Source of the DNA: SIG653 sp964509125
Lineage (GTDB): Bacteria > Bacillota > Clostridia > Oscillospirales > CAG-382
Assembly: GCA_964509125.1 (NCBI GenBank)
Contig: CAZDVZ010000029.1
Span: 1 to 23,917, forward strand
Reading direction: 5' to 3'
DNA: 23,917 nt
The notes under the pieces were generated by a model, which did no database searches, was not told the DNA's origin, and saw nothing but the letters and a program-made list of their open reading frames with translations. Both the position numbers and the translations under genes were made by a program. Below, piece by piece: positions 7,858 through 16,478 of the stretch; position 1 is the first letter of the stretch; every line of letters starts with the position of its first letter.

Positions 7858-7882
7858 GTATATCAACCATTGGTTGATATAC
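7858..7882. promoter_or_regulatory. 25-bp near-perfect palindrome upstream of the XRE promoter
   Basis: The arms GTATATCAACCA (7858-7869) and TGGTTGATATAC (7871-7882) are exact reverse complements around one central base. It lies about 18 bp upstream of the -35 box. Such tight symmetry suits a dimeric regulator; it is not followed by a U-run. Confidence 0.5.
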
Positions 7883-7883
7883 A

Positions 7884-7926
7884 AATTGCTGTTTTCGATA
7901 TTGCTTCCATATCGAAAACAGCAATT
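7884..7926 (-). terminator. proS: Hairpin immediately after proS
   Basis: Perfect 18-bp arms (7884-7901 and 7909-7926) flank a 7-base loop, starting two bases after the proS stop. The following minus-strand sequence is only a weak U-tract (AATTTGTATATC). It is probably the proS terminator, or an mRNA-stabilising hairpin. Confidence 0.6.
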
Positions 7927-7928
7927 AT

Positions 7929-9653
7929 TTATTGTGCATTTATTGAATCAATCATTTCTCTCGCAATCTTAAGGGCTTCTTTTGCCGCGTCCGTTGGATT
8001 CAGATCCTTGGAAATTGTTTTATCTCTGGAAACAAGCTCAACAGCGCCCCTTTCAAGTGTGCGAGGACTTACATTTATGCGGAGAGGAACACCCAAAAGG
8101 TCAGCGTCAGAAAACATAACGCCCGCGCTGATGTTTCTATCGTCGTAAATAACTTCCACTCCGATGTTTTTCAGTTCTTCGTACAGCTTATCGGCAGTCT
8201 CTTTAACAGCGGGATTATCAGCTCTTATGGCGCAAAGATGAACTTGCCAAGGAGCGATTGTCATAGGCCAAATCGGTCCATATTTATCACGGCTGACTTG
8301 ACAAACAGATGCAACAAGTCTGCCGACGCCAATTCCATAACAGCCCATAATGGGGTATTTAAGTTGTCCTTCGCTATCAATATACTGCATTCCCATGGAT
8401 TCTGTATATTTTGTCCCCAATTGGAAAATATTTCCAACCTCAATGCCGCGGCTAATGGTAATGGAATGTTTTCCACAAACAGGACAAATGCCACCTTCTG
8501 TTGCTTTGGCAACACTTACGTACTCCACTTCTCCCACGTCACGAGCCATATTCATGCCTTTAAAGTGGTAATTTTCTTTATTTGCACCTGCCACAAAAGA
8601 ATTGATCGTTTTAAGAGATTCGTCATAAACGACGGTTATATTTTTGGGGAGTCCCAATGGGCCGATAAATCCGGGGCAAACACCCATAGTTTCGTCTACA
8701 ACAGCGGGATGAACTTCCGCACAGATGTGGTTTCTAAGCTTTGTTTCGTTAACCTCTAAATCTCCACGAAGGAAAACGATAACCAAAGAATCGTCTGCAT
8801 TTCTTTGATAAAGCACCGCCTTGCAGGAATTTACGGCGGGGGCGCCAAGATAGTTGCACACATCCTCTATTGTTTTTTGATGAGGCGTATATACTTCTTC
8901 CAGGGGCTCTATCTCGGAAACTGAGTTTTCAACAATACAGTCTGCCGCTTCCATGTTAGATTTATATCCGCATTCAGGGCAAATTACAATGGTATCCTCC
9001 CCAATTTCGGTAAGAAGCATAAATTCATGAGAAATTCTTCCGCCCATCATTCCGGAGTCAGACTTTACGGCCACCACTTGAGGAACTCCGCAACGGGCAA
9101 ATATTCTCTCATATGCATGATATGCAATGTCATAATATCTTTCAAGATCTTCAACAGATGTATGGAAAGAATACGCATCCTTCATGGTAAATTCACGTGT
9201 ACGTATAAGTCCACCGCGAGAACGAGGCTCATCACGAAATTTGGTTTGAATTTGATATATCATAAAAGGATATTTTGTATAACTTTGCGCCGCATCTCTC
9301 GCCATATGTACAGCGGCTTCTTCATGCGTCATGCCCAAAACCATATCAATTCCGTTTCTGTCCTTGAAGCGGAGAAGACCCGAACCAATGCTTTCGTACC
9401 TGCCGGATTCGTTCCAAAGAGAAGCAGGCATTACAACAGGAAACATAACTTCCTGACCGTCAATCTTATCCATCTCTTCTCTCATTATATTTTCAATCTT
9501 TTTAGTAATACGTTTTGCAGGCATAAAAAGGGAAAAGACACCTGTGCCCACAGATTTAATATACCCGCCACGCACCATAAGCGCTTGGCTTTCAATAACA
9601 CAATCAGAAGGAGCCTCTTTAAATCTTTCTCCCAACAATGCAGAAACTTTCAT
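7929..9653 (-). CDS. proS: Prolyl-tRNA synthetase, bacterial type with editing domain
   Basis: This cytoplasmic class II aminoacyl-tRNA synthetase charges tRNA-Pro with proline. Its 574 residues match the bacterial ProS with an inserted editing domain, which removes mischarged alanine. Motif 2 is clear as FRDEPRSRGG followed by LIRTREFTMKDAYSFH. The insertion contains the CPECGYKSN segment, and motif 3 is GCYGIGVGRL. The C-terminal anticodon-binding domain begins with APWQVHLCAI. The ATG is preceded by AAAGGAA. It is monocistronic, with a consensus promoter and only about 30 bases of leader, so there is no room for a T-box. Confidence 0.96.
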   Translation of the reverse strand: MKVSALLGERFKEAPSDCVIESQALMVRGGYIKSVGTGVFSLFMPAKRITKKIENIMREEMDKIDGQEVMFPVVMPASLWNESGRYESIGSGLLRFKDRNGIDMVLGMTHEEAAVHMARDAAQSYTKYPFMIYQIQTKFRDEPRSRGGLIRTREFTMKDAYSFHTSVEDLERYYDIAYHAYERIFARCGVPQVVAVKSDSGMMGGRISHEFMLLTEIGEDTIVICPECGYKSNMEAADCIVENSVSEIEPLEEVYTPHQKTIEDVCNYLGAPAVNSCKAVLYQRNADDSLVIVFLRGDLEVNETKLRNHICAEVHPAVVDETMGVCPGFIGPLGLPKNITVVYDESLKTINSFVAGANKENYHFKGMNMARDVGEVEYVSVAKATEGGICPVCGKHSITISRGIEVGNIFQLGTKYTESMGMQYIDSEGQLKYPIMGCYGIGVGRLVASVCQVSRDKYGPIWPMTIAPWQVHLCAIRADNPAVKETADKLYEELKNIGVEVIYDDRNISAGVMFSDADLLGVPLRINVSPRTLERGAVELVSRDKTISKDLNPTDAAKEALKIAREMIDSINAQ

Positions 9654-9687
9654 AAAACAAAATTCCTTTCCAAAATCTTACCGATAA

Positions 9688-9716
9688 ATTATACCACACA
9701 TTTTTTTAAAATGCAA
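9688..9716 (-). promoter_or_regulatory. proS: Promoter of proS
   Basis: TTGCAT (9716-9711) and TATAAT (9693-9688) are separated by exactly 17 bases on the minus strand, about 35 bases before the start codon. Confidence 0.75.
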
Positions 9717-9788
9717 CACTTATTTTGCATCGGTAAAATTACTTTGCCGTTCTGCCGCTTTGATTCACAATTTCGCCCCGATCTCACT

Positions 9789-9821
9789 AAAAAAGGAACC
9801 GCAAACCCAAGGTCGCGGTTC
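9789..9821 (-). terminator. Intrinsic terminator after the MATE gene
   Basis: On the minus strand GAACCGC (9821-9815) pairs with GCGGTTC (9802-9796), with a further partial GACC/GGTT stem inside, followed after one extra C by six U (9794-9789). It closes the GH20, radical-SAM, MATE operon. Confidence 0.8.
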
Positions 9822-9863
9822 ATATACATATTTTAAAAAAGATAACACTGTATGGTAGATGTT

Positions 9864-11195
9864 TTATTCTGCTTTTTTTCTCCAAACGCCTTTAAGGTAA
9901 AAAGCCAATGAGAAAACCATCCCCACAGCCCAACCAATAGGCCAAGAGATCCAAACCCCTGTTTCTGACAAATACTTTGACAGCACAATTGAAAGGGCAA
10001 CTCTCAAAATAAGATCCGTAAAGGTTGCGAAAGTAAAATAATTAACAGCTCCGGAGCCTCTCAAAACTCCATCGGTAACTAACTTTGTAGAGCACAATAA
10101 ATAAAAAGGAGCAACGATCAACAAAAATTTCACGCCCGCATTCACTGCGTCGGACGTGGGAACGTCCATAAAACATTTCACAAAAAATTCCCCAAAAAAC
10201 ACAAACGAAAGTGAAAAAGTGGCGCAAATAATATATTGCAAAGCCAGTCCCCATTTGTATCCTTTTTTCACCCTGCCATACTGCAAGGCACCTACATTTT
10301 GAGCCGTATATGTAGACATTCCGTTCCCAATGGCAGTAAAGCTTGAAACTGCAATGTTATTTAATTTGATAGCCGCAGTAAACCCGGCGATAACAGCGGG
10401 ACCAAAAGGATTTATCACCCCTTGAATTATTACATTTCCAACAGAAATAAAACTCTGCTGCATAATACTCGGTACGGAAACATTCATTATTCGTCTAAGA
10501 ATGTTCCATGAAAAGAAATCACACCTTCCCTCTACTTTGAGCAATTTCAACTTTCGCCAAAGCACAGAGACAGCTAAAATGCAGCTAACACCTTGACATA
10601 TAAGTGTGGCAAATGCCACGCCTTCCACTTCCATTCCAAATGCAGTTACAAAAAGAATGTCGGCAAAAATATTTGACACAGACGATGATGCGAGGAATAT
10701 AAGCGGAGTTTTGGAATCTCCCAATGCGGAAAAGATTCCCGTCGCCACATTATAAAACAGCACAAACGGAATGCCTGCGGTATAAATGTTCAAATACTTA
10801 AGAGAATCATCAAAAATCATCTGCGGTGTTTGAATAGCTGAAAGTATAGACGGAGTAAAAATATACCCAAACGCAACAAGCAATGCACAAACGACGCCAA
10901 AAGCTACAAACGCCGTTGTTATTGAGGTTTTAACTTCTTTATACCTTTTACCGCCAAAAAGCTGTGACACCACAACGGAACATCCGATGTTACTGCCAAA
11001 TGCTACCGCCGTATATAACAAGGTAATCTCCGAAGCATTACCAACCGCAGCCAGGGCGTTTTCGCCAATAAAACGACCCGCAATTATACTATCTGCAATA
11101 TTATAAAGTTGTTGAAATACAACGCTCCCCAAAAGCGGCAAAGAATACAGCCACAGAGAACGGCGAGGTGGTCCCTCAACTAACCTTCTGTCCAA
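9864..11195 (-). CDS. MATE-family multidrug/cation antiporter
   Basis: This 443-residue polytopic membrane protein has about 12 transmembrane segments in two similar halves. MATE proteins export drugs or metabolites using a sodium or proton gradient. The early DSIIAGRFIGENALAAVGNAS segment and the later GIFSALGDSKTPL segment are typical of the family. The start is TTG at 11195, with GAGGT 8 bases upstream. It follows the radical-SAM gene by 18 bases and ends at a good terminator, so it is the last gene of a three-gene operon with a GH20 hexosaminidase. Its substrate cannot be read from sequence. Confidence 0.9.
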   Translation of the reverse strand: MDRRLVEGPPRRSLWLYSLPLLGSVVFQQLYNIADSIIAGRFIGENALAAVGNASEITLLYTAVAFGSNIGCSVVVSQLFGGKRYKEVKTSITTAFVAFGVVCALLVAFGYIFTPSILSAIQTPQMIFDDSLKYLNIYTAGIPFVLFYNVATGIFSALGDSKTPLIFLASSSVSNIFADILFVTAFGMEVEGVAFATLICQGVSCILAVSVLWRKLKLLKVEGRCDFFSWNILRRIMNVSVPSIMQQSFISVGNVIIQGVINPFGPAVIAGFTAAIKLNNIAVSSFTAIGNGMSTYTAQNVGALQYGRVKKGYKWGLALQYIICATFSLSFVFFGEFFVKCFMDVPTSDAVNAGVKFLLIVAPFYLLCSTKLVTDGVLRGSGAVNYFTFATFTDLILRVALSIVLSKYLSETGVWISWPIGWAVGMVFSLAFYLKGVWRKKAE

Positions 11196-11213
11196 AATTT
11201 CAACCTCACATTT

Positions 11214-11894
11214 TTAAACGCCCCTCAAACGGGTGTTTGGTATATAAGGCAACACTACTTGCCTTAGTTCTTCAAGTTCTCCCGCGGAATACGCCGAAAG
11301 ACCGTTTGACATAACATTTTCCGAAGGAACAAACATTTGAAGAAAATATTTTTCATCCCCGGAAAGCCATTTTCCAATTTCTAAAATGCTGTCTTTGTCA
11401 TGAAACTCTTTTACAACGGTGGTGCGAAATTCAAAGTCTACCTTCCCTGACATTAAAAAAGCAGCACTTTTCTTAATGTCTTCCAAGCTAATATCCATTC
11501 CCGCGGTTTTATTATAAAGCCTTAATGAATTTTTAATGTCCATCGCCACATAATCCACAACTCCGGAAGATACAAGAGAAAAGAGTTTTTCGGGGAATGA
11601 TCCGTTTGTATCTAACTTGACGGAATATCCCTCACTTTTCACTTTTTCTAAAAATCCTTTAACATCGTGCATTAGCGGCTCGCCACCTGTAAGACAAATG
11701 GAATCTAAAAGCCCTTTTCGCTTTTTTAAAAAGGTTAAAACGTCTTCTTCACTAATTTTTTCTCCCTCTCCCAAAACAATGGATGTATTATGACAAAAGG
11801 GGCAACGAAAGTTGCACCCTTTTGTAAAAACAGTAACACAAAGTTTGGTTGGATAATCGAGGGTAGAAAGTTTTCTTATCCCGCTTATTATCAT
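11214..11894 (-). CDS. Radical-SAM anaerobic ribonucleotide reductase activating protein (NrdG2-like)
   Basis: The 226-residue radical-SAM protein has the iron-sulfur motif CNFRCPFC (C27, C31, C34) and the downstream LTGGEPL motif. The opening ISGIRKLSTLDYPTKL and overall length match the NrdG2-type activases, which use S-adenosylmethionine to install a glycyl radical on class III ribonucleotide reductase. No NrdD or other glycyl-radical enzyme is in this window, so the partner is unknown. The start overlaps the GH20 stop (ATGA, 11891-11894), showing translational coupling to a sugar hydrolase, an odd partner. Radical-SAM activase is certain; the exact target is not. Confidence 0.85.
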   Translation of the reverse strand: MIISGIRKLSTLDYPTKLCVTVFTKGCNFRCPFCHNTSIVLGEGEKISEEDVLTFLKKRKGLLDSICLTGGEPLMHDVKGFLEKVKSEGYSVKLDTNGSFPEKLFSLVSSGVVDYVAMDIKNSLRLYNKTAGMDISLEDIKKSAAFLMSGKVDFEFRTTVVKEFHDKDSILEIGKWLSGDEKYFLQMFVPSENVMSNGLSAYSAGELEELRQVVLPYIPNTRLRGV

Positions 11895-13744
11895 AAGTCA
11901 CAAGGAGCTATAGTGTTGCGATAGAATTCGCAATACCAAACATTTCCGTCCTCTTTCTTGGTTTTGTAAAGCTTTTCTTCGGAAAGTTCGGGAATATCTT
12001 TTATTTTTCCTTTAGCAAAAGCTTTAATTCGCTGTTCCGCAGTAACGCAACGAGAAAGCATACCGCCAACACGTGTTTCAATGATCTCAAATCCGAACGG
12101 CTTGTTTCTTCCGTACCAAAGTGCTCTCCAAACCTTAATAAGGTTTTCTGCGCCTTTTCTCATGGCTGTTGCATACTCAACTGCCAATTTTGCTTTTTCC
12201 ATATCTTTTTCACGAACAGCCGCAGGAGCAGTTTCGCGCCACAAAGCTTTGTAGTAAAGGAACTGAGCCAAAGCAGAATACTGCGTCATAACATCAGCGA
12301 GTGCAGGACTCTCTTCTGCGTATTTTTTGTATTTTTCTGCCAAACCTGCGTATGTGGAAGGAAGATCAAAATCTTCAAAATCCTTTTCAAAAATAAGGAG
12401 CAACGGGTCTTCATAGAGAAAACTCTTCATAAGATAACCGCTAAACGCACGTTTGCCTGTTTTGAGCATGGGAGTTTGAAGATCTGTCATCCCCAAGAAA
12501 GCGTCTGCGTTTTCGCCTGTACATTCTGCAAAACGCTGTTTTGTATGATCATAATCGTATTTTCCCGTGTATCCAAATTCGGCATAAACCTGAAGTCCAT
12601 ATAGAATAGAAAGAGCGGATGTCTCTGCTCCGTTGTCACCCCACGCGGTAGCAAACACTTCTTTTATTCCCTTTTTAATGCATTGTGTAAGCGCGGGAAC
12701 GGTTGTTCTCATTGTTATTCCGTAGTCTGCCGCTGCACCCTTCCACGACCAAATACCGCCAGCGAAAATAGTATTTGTGGGGAACGATTGGTGAAGATCG
12801 ATCATATGGGAAATAAGCTTTTCATTGTCATTGTAGTAATCCCAATATACCTGTTCAACATCGGAGGGAATGCCCTTTATAATCTCTTCGGGAATTGTTT
12901 TTGTATCCGTATAATAGTCATTGAAAGCGGCTCTGAAATGCATATCGCTCCACATCATAGCCTTCAGTTTATGCTTCTTAACGATTTCAAGCACACGTTT
13001 CATATGACGAGCCATAACCTCGTGGCGGGGTTGTTCGCCGTGAATCCTTCTGTGAACCCCCTGCGCCAAATCGTGCGCTTCGTCCATGCCGATATGAATG
13101 CGCTTGGTGCGGAACGGCTTGGATGCGGCGACTATCATCTTTTCAATAAATTCATATGATTTTTCTTCGTCAACCAAAATCGTACATGAGCTGTTACGAA
13201 TATCTTTATATACATCCCATTGGAACGCTCTTTCAAGGTGAGAAAGCGTTTGCATACAAGGAATCGCTTCAATACCCAAAGCATAAGCATAATCATCAAT
13301 TTCTTTAAGTTCTTCAAAGGAATATCTTCCTCTCAAGTAACCAAAATATGGCTCACCTTCAACCTCGTATGTGTCCTCTGTGTAAAGCATACATAAGTTG
13401 AGACCCATAAGTGCCATTTTGCGAAGGAAATATTTTACTGTGTCTAAGGTGAGAACCGCGTTTCTGGAGCAATCGATCATAACACCGTTTTTATTGAATG
13501 CATTTTTCTCTTCGATGGAAAAATCACCTTCTTTGGAAACGATGTAAGAAAGTCCTCTGAAAAATTCGGATTTTTGAGAATATATAATCTCCGCTTTGCC
13601 ATTTTTCTTTGAAACTTTAAGGCAGTCTCCTTTTTTGCAAACTACCTCCATGCCGTCCTTTGAATTTTTAATTTTTAAGTCTTTAAGGATTATTCTTATG
13701 CCGGCATATAATCCTTTGGTATCGCCTGTGAAATAAAGCTTCAT
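11891..13744 (-). CDS. GH20 family beta-N-acetylhexosaminidase, cytoplasmic
   Basis: The 617-residue glycoside hydrolase removes terminal N-acetylhexosamine residues by substrate-assisted catalysis. The paired acidic residues D221-E222 are in HIGMDEAH. The MGLNLCMLYTEDTYEVEG segment resembles the streptococcal/Paenibacillus GH20 branch. There is no signal peptide, so it should act on imported oligosaccharides or glycoconjugate fragments. GGAGG lies 6 bases before the ATG, and a consensus-like promoter sits about 75-100 bases upstream. It is the first gene of the operon with the radical-SAM activase and MATE exporter. Specificity (GlcNAc or GalNAc, linkage) cannot be read. Confidence 0.92.
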   Translation of the reverse strand: MKLYFTGDTKGLYAGIRIILKDLKIKNSKDGMEVVCKKGDCLKVSKKNGKAEIIYSQKSEFFRGLSYIVSKEGDFSIEEKNAFNKNGVMIDCSRNAVLTLDTVKYFLRKMALMGLNLCMLYTEDTYEVEGEPYFGYLRGRYSFEELKEIDDYAYALGIEAIPCMQTLSHLERAFQWDVYKDIRNSSCTILVDEEKSYEFIEKMIVAASKPFRTKRIHIGMDEAHDLAQGVHRRIHGEQPRHEVMARHMKRVLEIVKKHKLKAMMWSDMHFRAAFNDYYTDTKTIPEEIIKGIPSDVEQVYWDYYNDNEKLISHMIDLHQSFPTNTIFAGGIWSWKGAAADYGITMRTTVPALTQCIKKGIKEVFATAWGDNGAETSALSILYGLQVYAEFGYTGKYDYDHTKQRFAECTGENADAFLGMTDLQTPMLKTGKRAFSGYLMKSFLYEDPLLLIFEKDFEDFDLPSTYAGLAEKYKKYAEESPALADVMTQYSALAQFLYYKALWRETAPAAVREKDMEKAKLAVEYATAMRKGAENLIKVWRALWYGRNKPFGFEIIETRVGGMLSRCVTAEQRIKAFAKGKIKDIPELSEEKLYKTKKEDGNVWYCEFYRNTIAPCDL

Positions 13745-13816
13745 GTCGTTCCTCCATATTTTTTAACGCAAAATCGTCTCTATATAATGCGTTTAATGAT
13801 ATGTTCATTTTTACAG

Positions 13817-13845
13817 AGTATATCATATTTTTTTTGCTTTTTCAA
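13817..13845 (-). promoter_or_regulatory. Promoter of the GH20 operon
   Basis: TTGAAA (13845-13840) and TATACT (13822-13817) are separated by exactly 17 bases on the minus strand. The leader is about 65 bases. Confidence 0.75.
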
Positions 13846-13912
13846 TAGGGTAACAAACTTTTTTATAAAAACTCTAACTTAACGTGTGTTATAAACCCCA
13901 CCAATGAATAAG

Positions 13913-13939
13913 GGGACACAAAAATGGTTTTTGTGTCCC
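13913..13939. repeat. Perfect 12-bp hairpin without a U-run
   Basis: GGGACACAAAAA (13913-13924) and TTTTTGTGTCCC (13928-13939) are exact reverse complements around a 3-base loop. Neither strand continues into a U-run, so this is an atypical terminator. It lies between the GH20 promoter and the downstream end of the lipoprotein gene and may be a REP-like element. Bases 13846-13912 show nothing else. Confidence 0.55.
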
Positions 13940-13982
13940 ACATTTCAGTAAAGATCTTTTGCCTAATTGTTTGCATTTTACA

Positions 13983-14152
13983 GAATCCGCCCTTCTCATC
14001 GAGTATTGTGCATCAATTGTATTGATGAGACGACGAAAGCGCTCACCGCAGGTGTTCACGTTCCACCGAATCCGCCCTTCCCATCGAGTATTGTGCATCA
14101 ATTGTATTGATGAGACGACGAAAGCGCTCACCGCAGGTGTTCACGTTCCACC
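13983..14152. repeat. 85-bp direct tandem duplication (two copies)
   Basis: Copy 1 is 13983-14067 and copy 2 is 14068-14152. They differ at only one base (T at 13996, C at 14081). On the minus strand each copy begins with the last codons and stop of the lipoprotein gene, so the duplication starts inside that gene and repeats its tail downstream. Each copy contains the small palindrome ATCAATTGTATTGAT. The near-identity points to a recent event. Confidence 0.9.
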
Positions 14153-14559
14153 GTGATTTTAACCGTTGCGACATCAACATTATATTTAACGATGACCCTT
14201 ATCTCATATTCATCGTTATTAGGTGAAATTTTGGAAACAACGACTTCGTCTTCCTTTTCATCCATATCAAGCATACCCGAATACGAAAACCCTTCTTCAC
14301 CCGTTAGATAATCGATATATGTTTCTGCATCCTCAAAAGCATTTTCAACTTCCTTGTAGGAATAAGAGATAGACTGAACAGCGTTTGTCATTTCAACTTT
14401 TTTAGTATTAACCTTCCTGTCTCCCACCACTTTAGTGTAAGAAACGACCGTATCATCTTCGTTAAGCTCGTAATAATCAGGTGACTTCACCAATTTACAA
14501 GCACAAGCCAAAACGGAAATAACCAAAGTCAAAAGCATTATGGCAATTCTTTTCTTCAA
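14128..14559 (-). CDS. Small putative lipoprotein, function unknown
   Basis: I do not recognise the family. Starting at the TTG at 14559, it is 143 residues with a KKR N-terminus, a hydrophobic core and VLAC as a plausible lipobox, so it is probably exported and lipid-anchored. The mature part is acidic and soluble (DYYELNEDDTVVSY and DMDEKEDEVVVSK). The TTG is chosen because GGAGG lies 8 bases upstream; an in-frame ATG at 14592 has no ribosome site and would bury the signal sequence. It follows the GH3 gene by 59 bases and is probably the last gene of the proA operon. Its last codons lie inside the 85-bp tandem duplication, but the reading frame is intact. Confidence 0.7.
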   Translation of the reverse strand: MKKRIAIMLLTLVISVLACACKLVKSPDYYELNEDDTVVSYTKVVGDRKVNTKKVEMTNAVQSISYSYKEVENAFEDAETYIDYLTGEEGFSYSGMLDMDEKEDEVVVSKISPNNDEYEIRVIVKYNVDVATVKITVEREHLR

Positions 14560-14618
14560 ATTTCCCCTCCTCAAGGCTGGCAAAAGGCGCATTAGCTCTC
14601 TTGCATATGTTTAGGCTT

Positions 14619-16466
14619 TTATTTTTTTGAATAACCAAAAGGATAAATCAATTTATCAAAATTATATGTTCCGTCATTATTAACTTCGTAAATATCAACA
14701 GGAAGTTTTCCGCCGGGCGTCATTCCGCCGAACACGCATTCCACCGCAACGACAACATTTACACCATACGCTTTCGTTGTTGCAAGATCTGCCGCAGCCT
14801 CTTTAGACATTCCTTTTGCGCAATATGAAACAAGAAGCGCATCTGCATCCGTATAAAGAGCCGCATCATAGGGCAAATATGAGCTGATAACAATTATCTT
14901 TTTCCCTGTTTCCTTGCAGTATTTGCAAACCGAAAGCGGCAAAGATACGTACGCCTTGTCAGCGGCAACGGGAGCTTCCGACTCTGTTACAATTACAACG
15001 TAATCCGCGCCGTCAATTTTGGCTTTAAGTCCATCGGACGCAACAGATTCACTTCCGTATGCATATGTATCGTAATCAAATTTTGAAATTTTGCCCTCGG
15101 AAATAAGACGCTTCACGGCAAACTCAAAAGAAGTAACCTTGTTGGAAAACTGTGATACATAAAGCACTTTTTTGTCTCCGGAAAGATCAAGCGGCAAAAC
15201 TCCCTTGTTTTCCAAAAGCGTAATCCCGTCTGCTGTTATCTTTCTTTCCAAAGCTCTGTGAGCTTCGCACCCCACAACGGATTTTGCATAACTTATCTTT
15301 TCTTCTAAGGATTTTTCCTCCTCGTCAAAAAGTCCCATGTCTATCTTAAGATCAAGAACGCGCTTTGTGGATTCATTTATTCTGTCCATGGAAAGCTCAC
15401 CGGATTTAACCGCATTTGTGAGCGCGGTAAACACGTCAGCCAATTTATATTCATCCTCAACGCTTCTCAAGGTGATGAACATGAGAAGGATGTCAACGCC
15501 TGCGTTAATGGCTTTTATTAAGGATGGATGTGATCCGATATGGGTAGAAATAGCCTGCATTTGCATTGAATCTGTAATAACGACACCTTCATACCCCAGC
15601 TTTTCTCTAAGCAGATCTGTAAGTATGGTTTTAGAAAGAGTTGCGGGAGCAATCATTTCCTCCCCGGTCTGTTTGGAAACATAGCTTTCCTTGGCAATAA
15701 GCGGGAACTGCATATGCGCTGTCATGTAAAGCTTAATACCCGCTTTTGACGTTGCAATGAACGGAATAAGCTCCGCTTCCATAAGATCGTCGAGCGTTTT
15801 ATTGACAGTAGGAAGCCCGATGTGGGAATCCACGTTTGTGTCACCATGTCCGGGAAAATGTTTGCCTGTGGCGGCAACCCCCGCCGCCTGCATTCCAAGC
15901 GCCATTTTCACACCGTAATCAGCGGCATAATCATGCCTTGATGCAAAAGAACGAAGATTAACCGCAGGGTTTGCAGGATTATTATTCACGTCAAGATCGG
16001 GTGCAAAATCGCAGTTAATCCCAACAGCCTTAAGCTCTGTTCCAATTATGTATCCGTTTGTATATGCATTTTCAGGGTCACCTGTTGCGCCAATACACAT
16101 ATTGCCCGGCATTGAACATCCATCGTTCATGCGAACGACTCTTCCGCCCTCTTGGTCTACTCCAACAAGCATAGGGATCCCGTTTACAACAGAATTTTTG
16201 AGATTGTGATTAAATCTTACGATCTGCTCAATATCCGCAAAATTTTCCGCAAATAAAATCACGTTTCCCAAACCGTATTTTGCAATGATCTCCCCAACCT
16301 CCGGTGAAAACACCTGATGATCATTTTGACCTGCATCTTCACGGTTTTTCCATCTCCGAAAATCAAGCATAAACATTTGACCCAATTTTTCTTCCAATGT
16401 CATAACAGACATAAGATTTTCCGAAGTTATGGGTTTACCTTCAAGTCTTTTAACGATGTTTTTCAT
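14619..16466 (-). CDS. nagZ: GH3 family beta-N-acetylhexosaminidase, NagZ type
   Basis: The enzyme hydrolyses terminal beta-N-acetylglucosamine, classically from muropeptides in cell-wall recycling. The NagZ signature KHFPGHGDTNVDSHIGLP is at residues 202-219 and includes the Asp-His dyad D213 and H215. The nucleophile is D299 in VITDSMQMQAI. After the barrel, a second domain of about 230 residues follows, as in Bacillus subtilis NagZ. There is no signal peptide, so a cytoplasmic role is likely, unlike the secreted Bacillus form. The ATG at 16466 is chosen because GGAGG ends 5 bases upstream; the longer frame would begin at a TTG inside that site. The gene follows the C92-like gene by 12 bases in a probable operon. 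Confidence 0.92.
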   Translation of the reverse strand: MKNIVKRLEGKPITSENLMSVMTLEEKLGQMFMLDFRRWKNREDAGQNDHQVFSPEVGEIIAKYGLGNVILFAENFADIEQIVRFNHNLKNSVVNGIPMLVGVDQEGGRVVRMNDGCSMPGNMCIGATGDPENAYTNGYIIGTELKAVGINCDFAPDLDVNNNPANPAVNLRSFASRHDYAADYGVKMALGMQAAGVAATGKHFPGHGDTNVDSHIGLPTVNKTLDDLMEAELIPFIATSKAGIKLYMTAHMQFPLIAKESYVSKQTGEEMIAPATLSKTILTDLLREKLGYEGVVITDSMQMQAISTHIGSHPSLIKAINAGVDILLMFITLRSVEDEYKLADVFTALTNAVKSGELSMDRINESTKRVLDLKIDMGLFDEEEKSLEEKISYAKSVVGCEAHRALERKITADGITLLENKGVLPLDLSGDKKVLYVSQFSNKVTSFEFAVKRLISEGKISKFDYDTYAYGSESVASDGLKAKIDGADYVVIVTESEAPVAADKAYVSLPLSVCKYCKETGKKIIVISSYLPYDAALYTDADALLVSYCAKGMSKEAAADLATTKAYGVNVVVAVECVFGGMTPGGKLPVDIYEVNNDGTYNFDKLIYPFGYSKK

Positions 16467-16478
16467 AAAATCCTCCAA

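Noticed and set aside
8238..8759. 173-codon plus-strand open frame
   Set aside because: Antisense shadow of proS with no protein-family features.
9654..9687. T-box riboswitch before proS
   Set aside because: The promoter leaves only about 30 bases of leader, far too short for a T-box.
9027..9836. Long plus-strand open frame (269 codons)
   Set aside because: It is antisense to proS, extends over the proS promoter, and has no ribosome site or recognisable domain; proS accounts for the region.
13889..14131. 80-codon minus-strand frame starting with GTG that overlaps the lipoprotein stop
   Set aside because: It mostly reads the 85-bp duplication, the GTGA start context is itself part of the repeated unit, and its peptide has no recognisable domain.
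13983..14152. CRISPR array
   Set aside because: Only two directly abutting 85-bp copies with no spacers and no cas genes.
16467..16478. Longer TTG start for the GH3 gene
   Set aside because: The TTG lies within the GGAGG site that serves the ATG at 16466.
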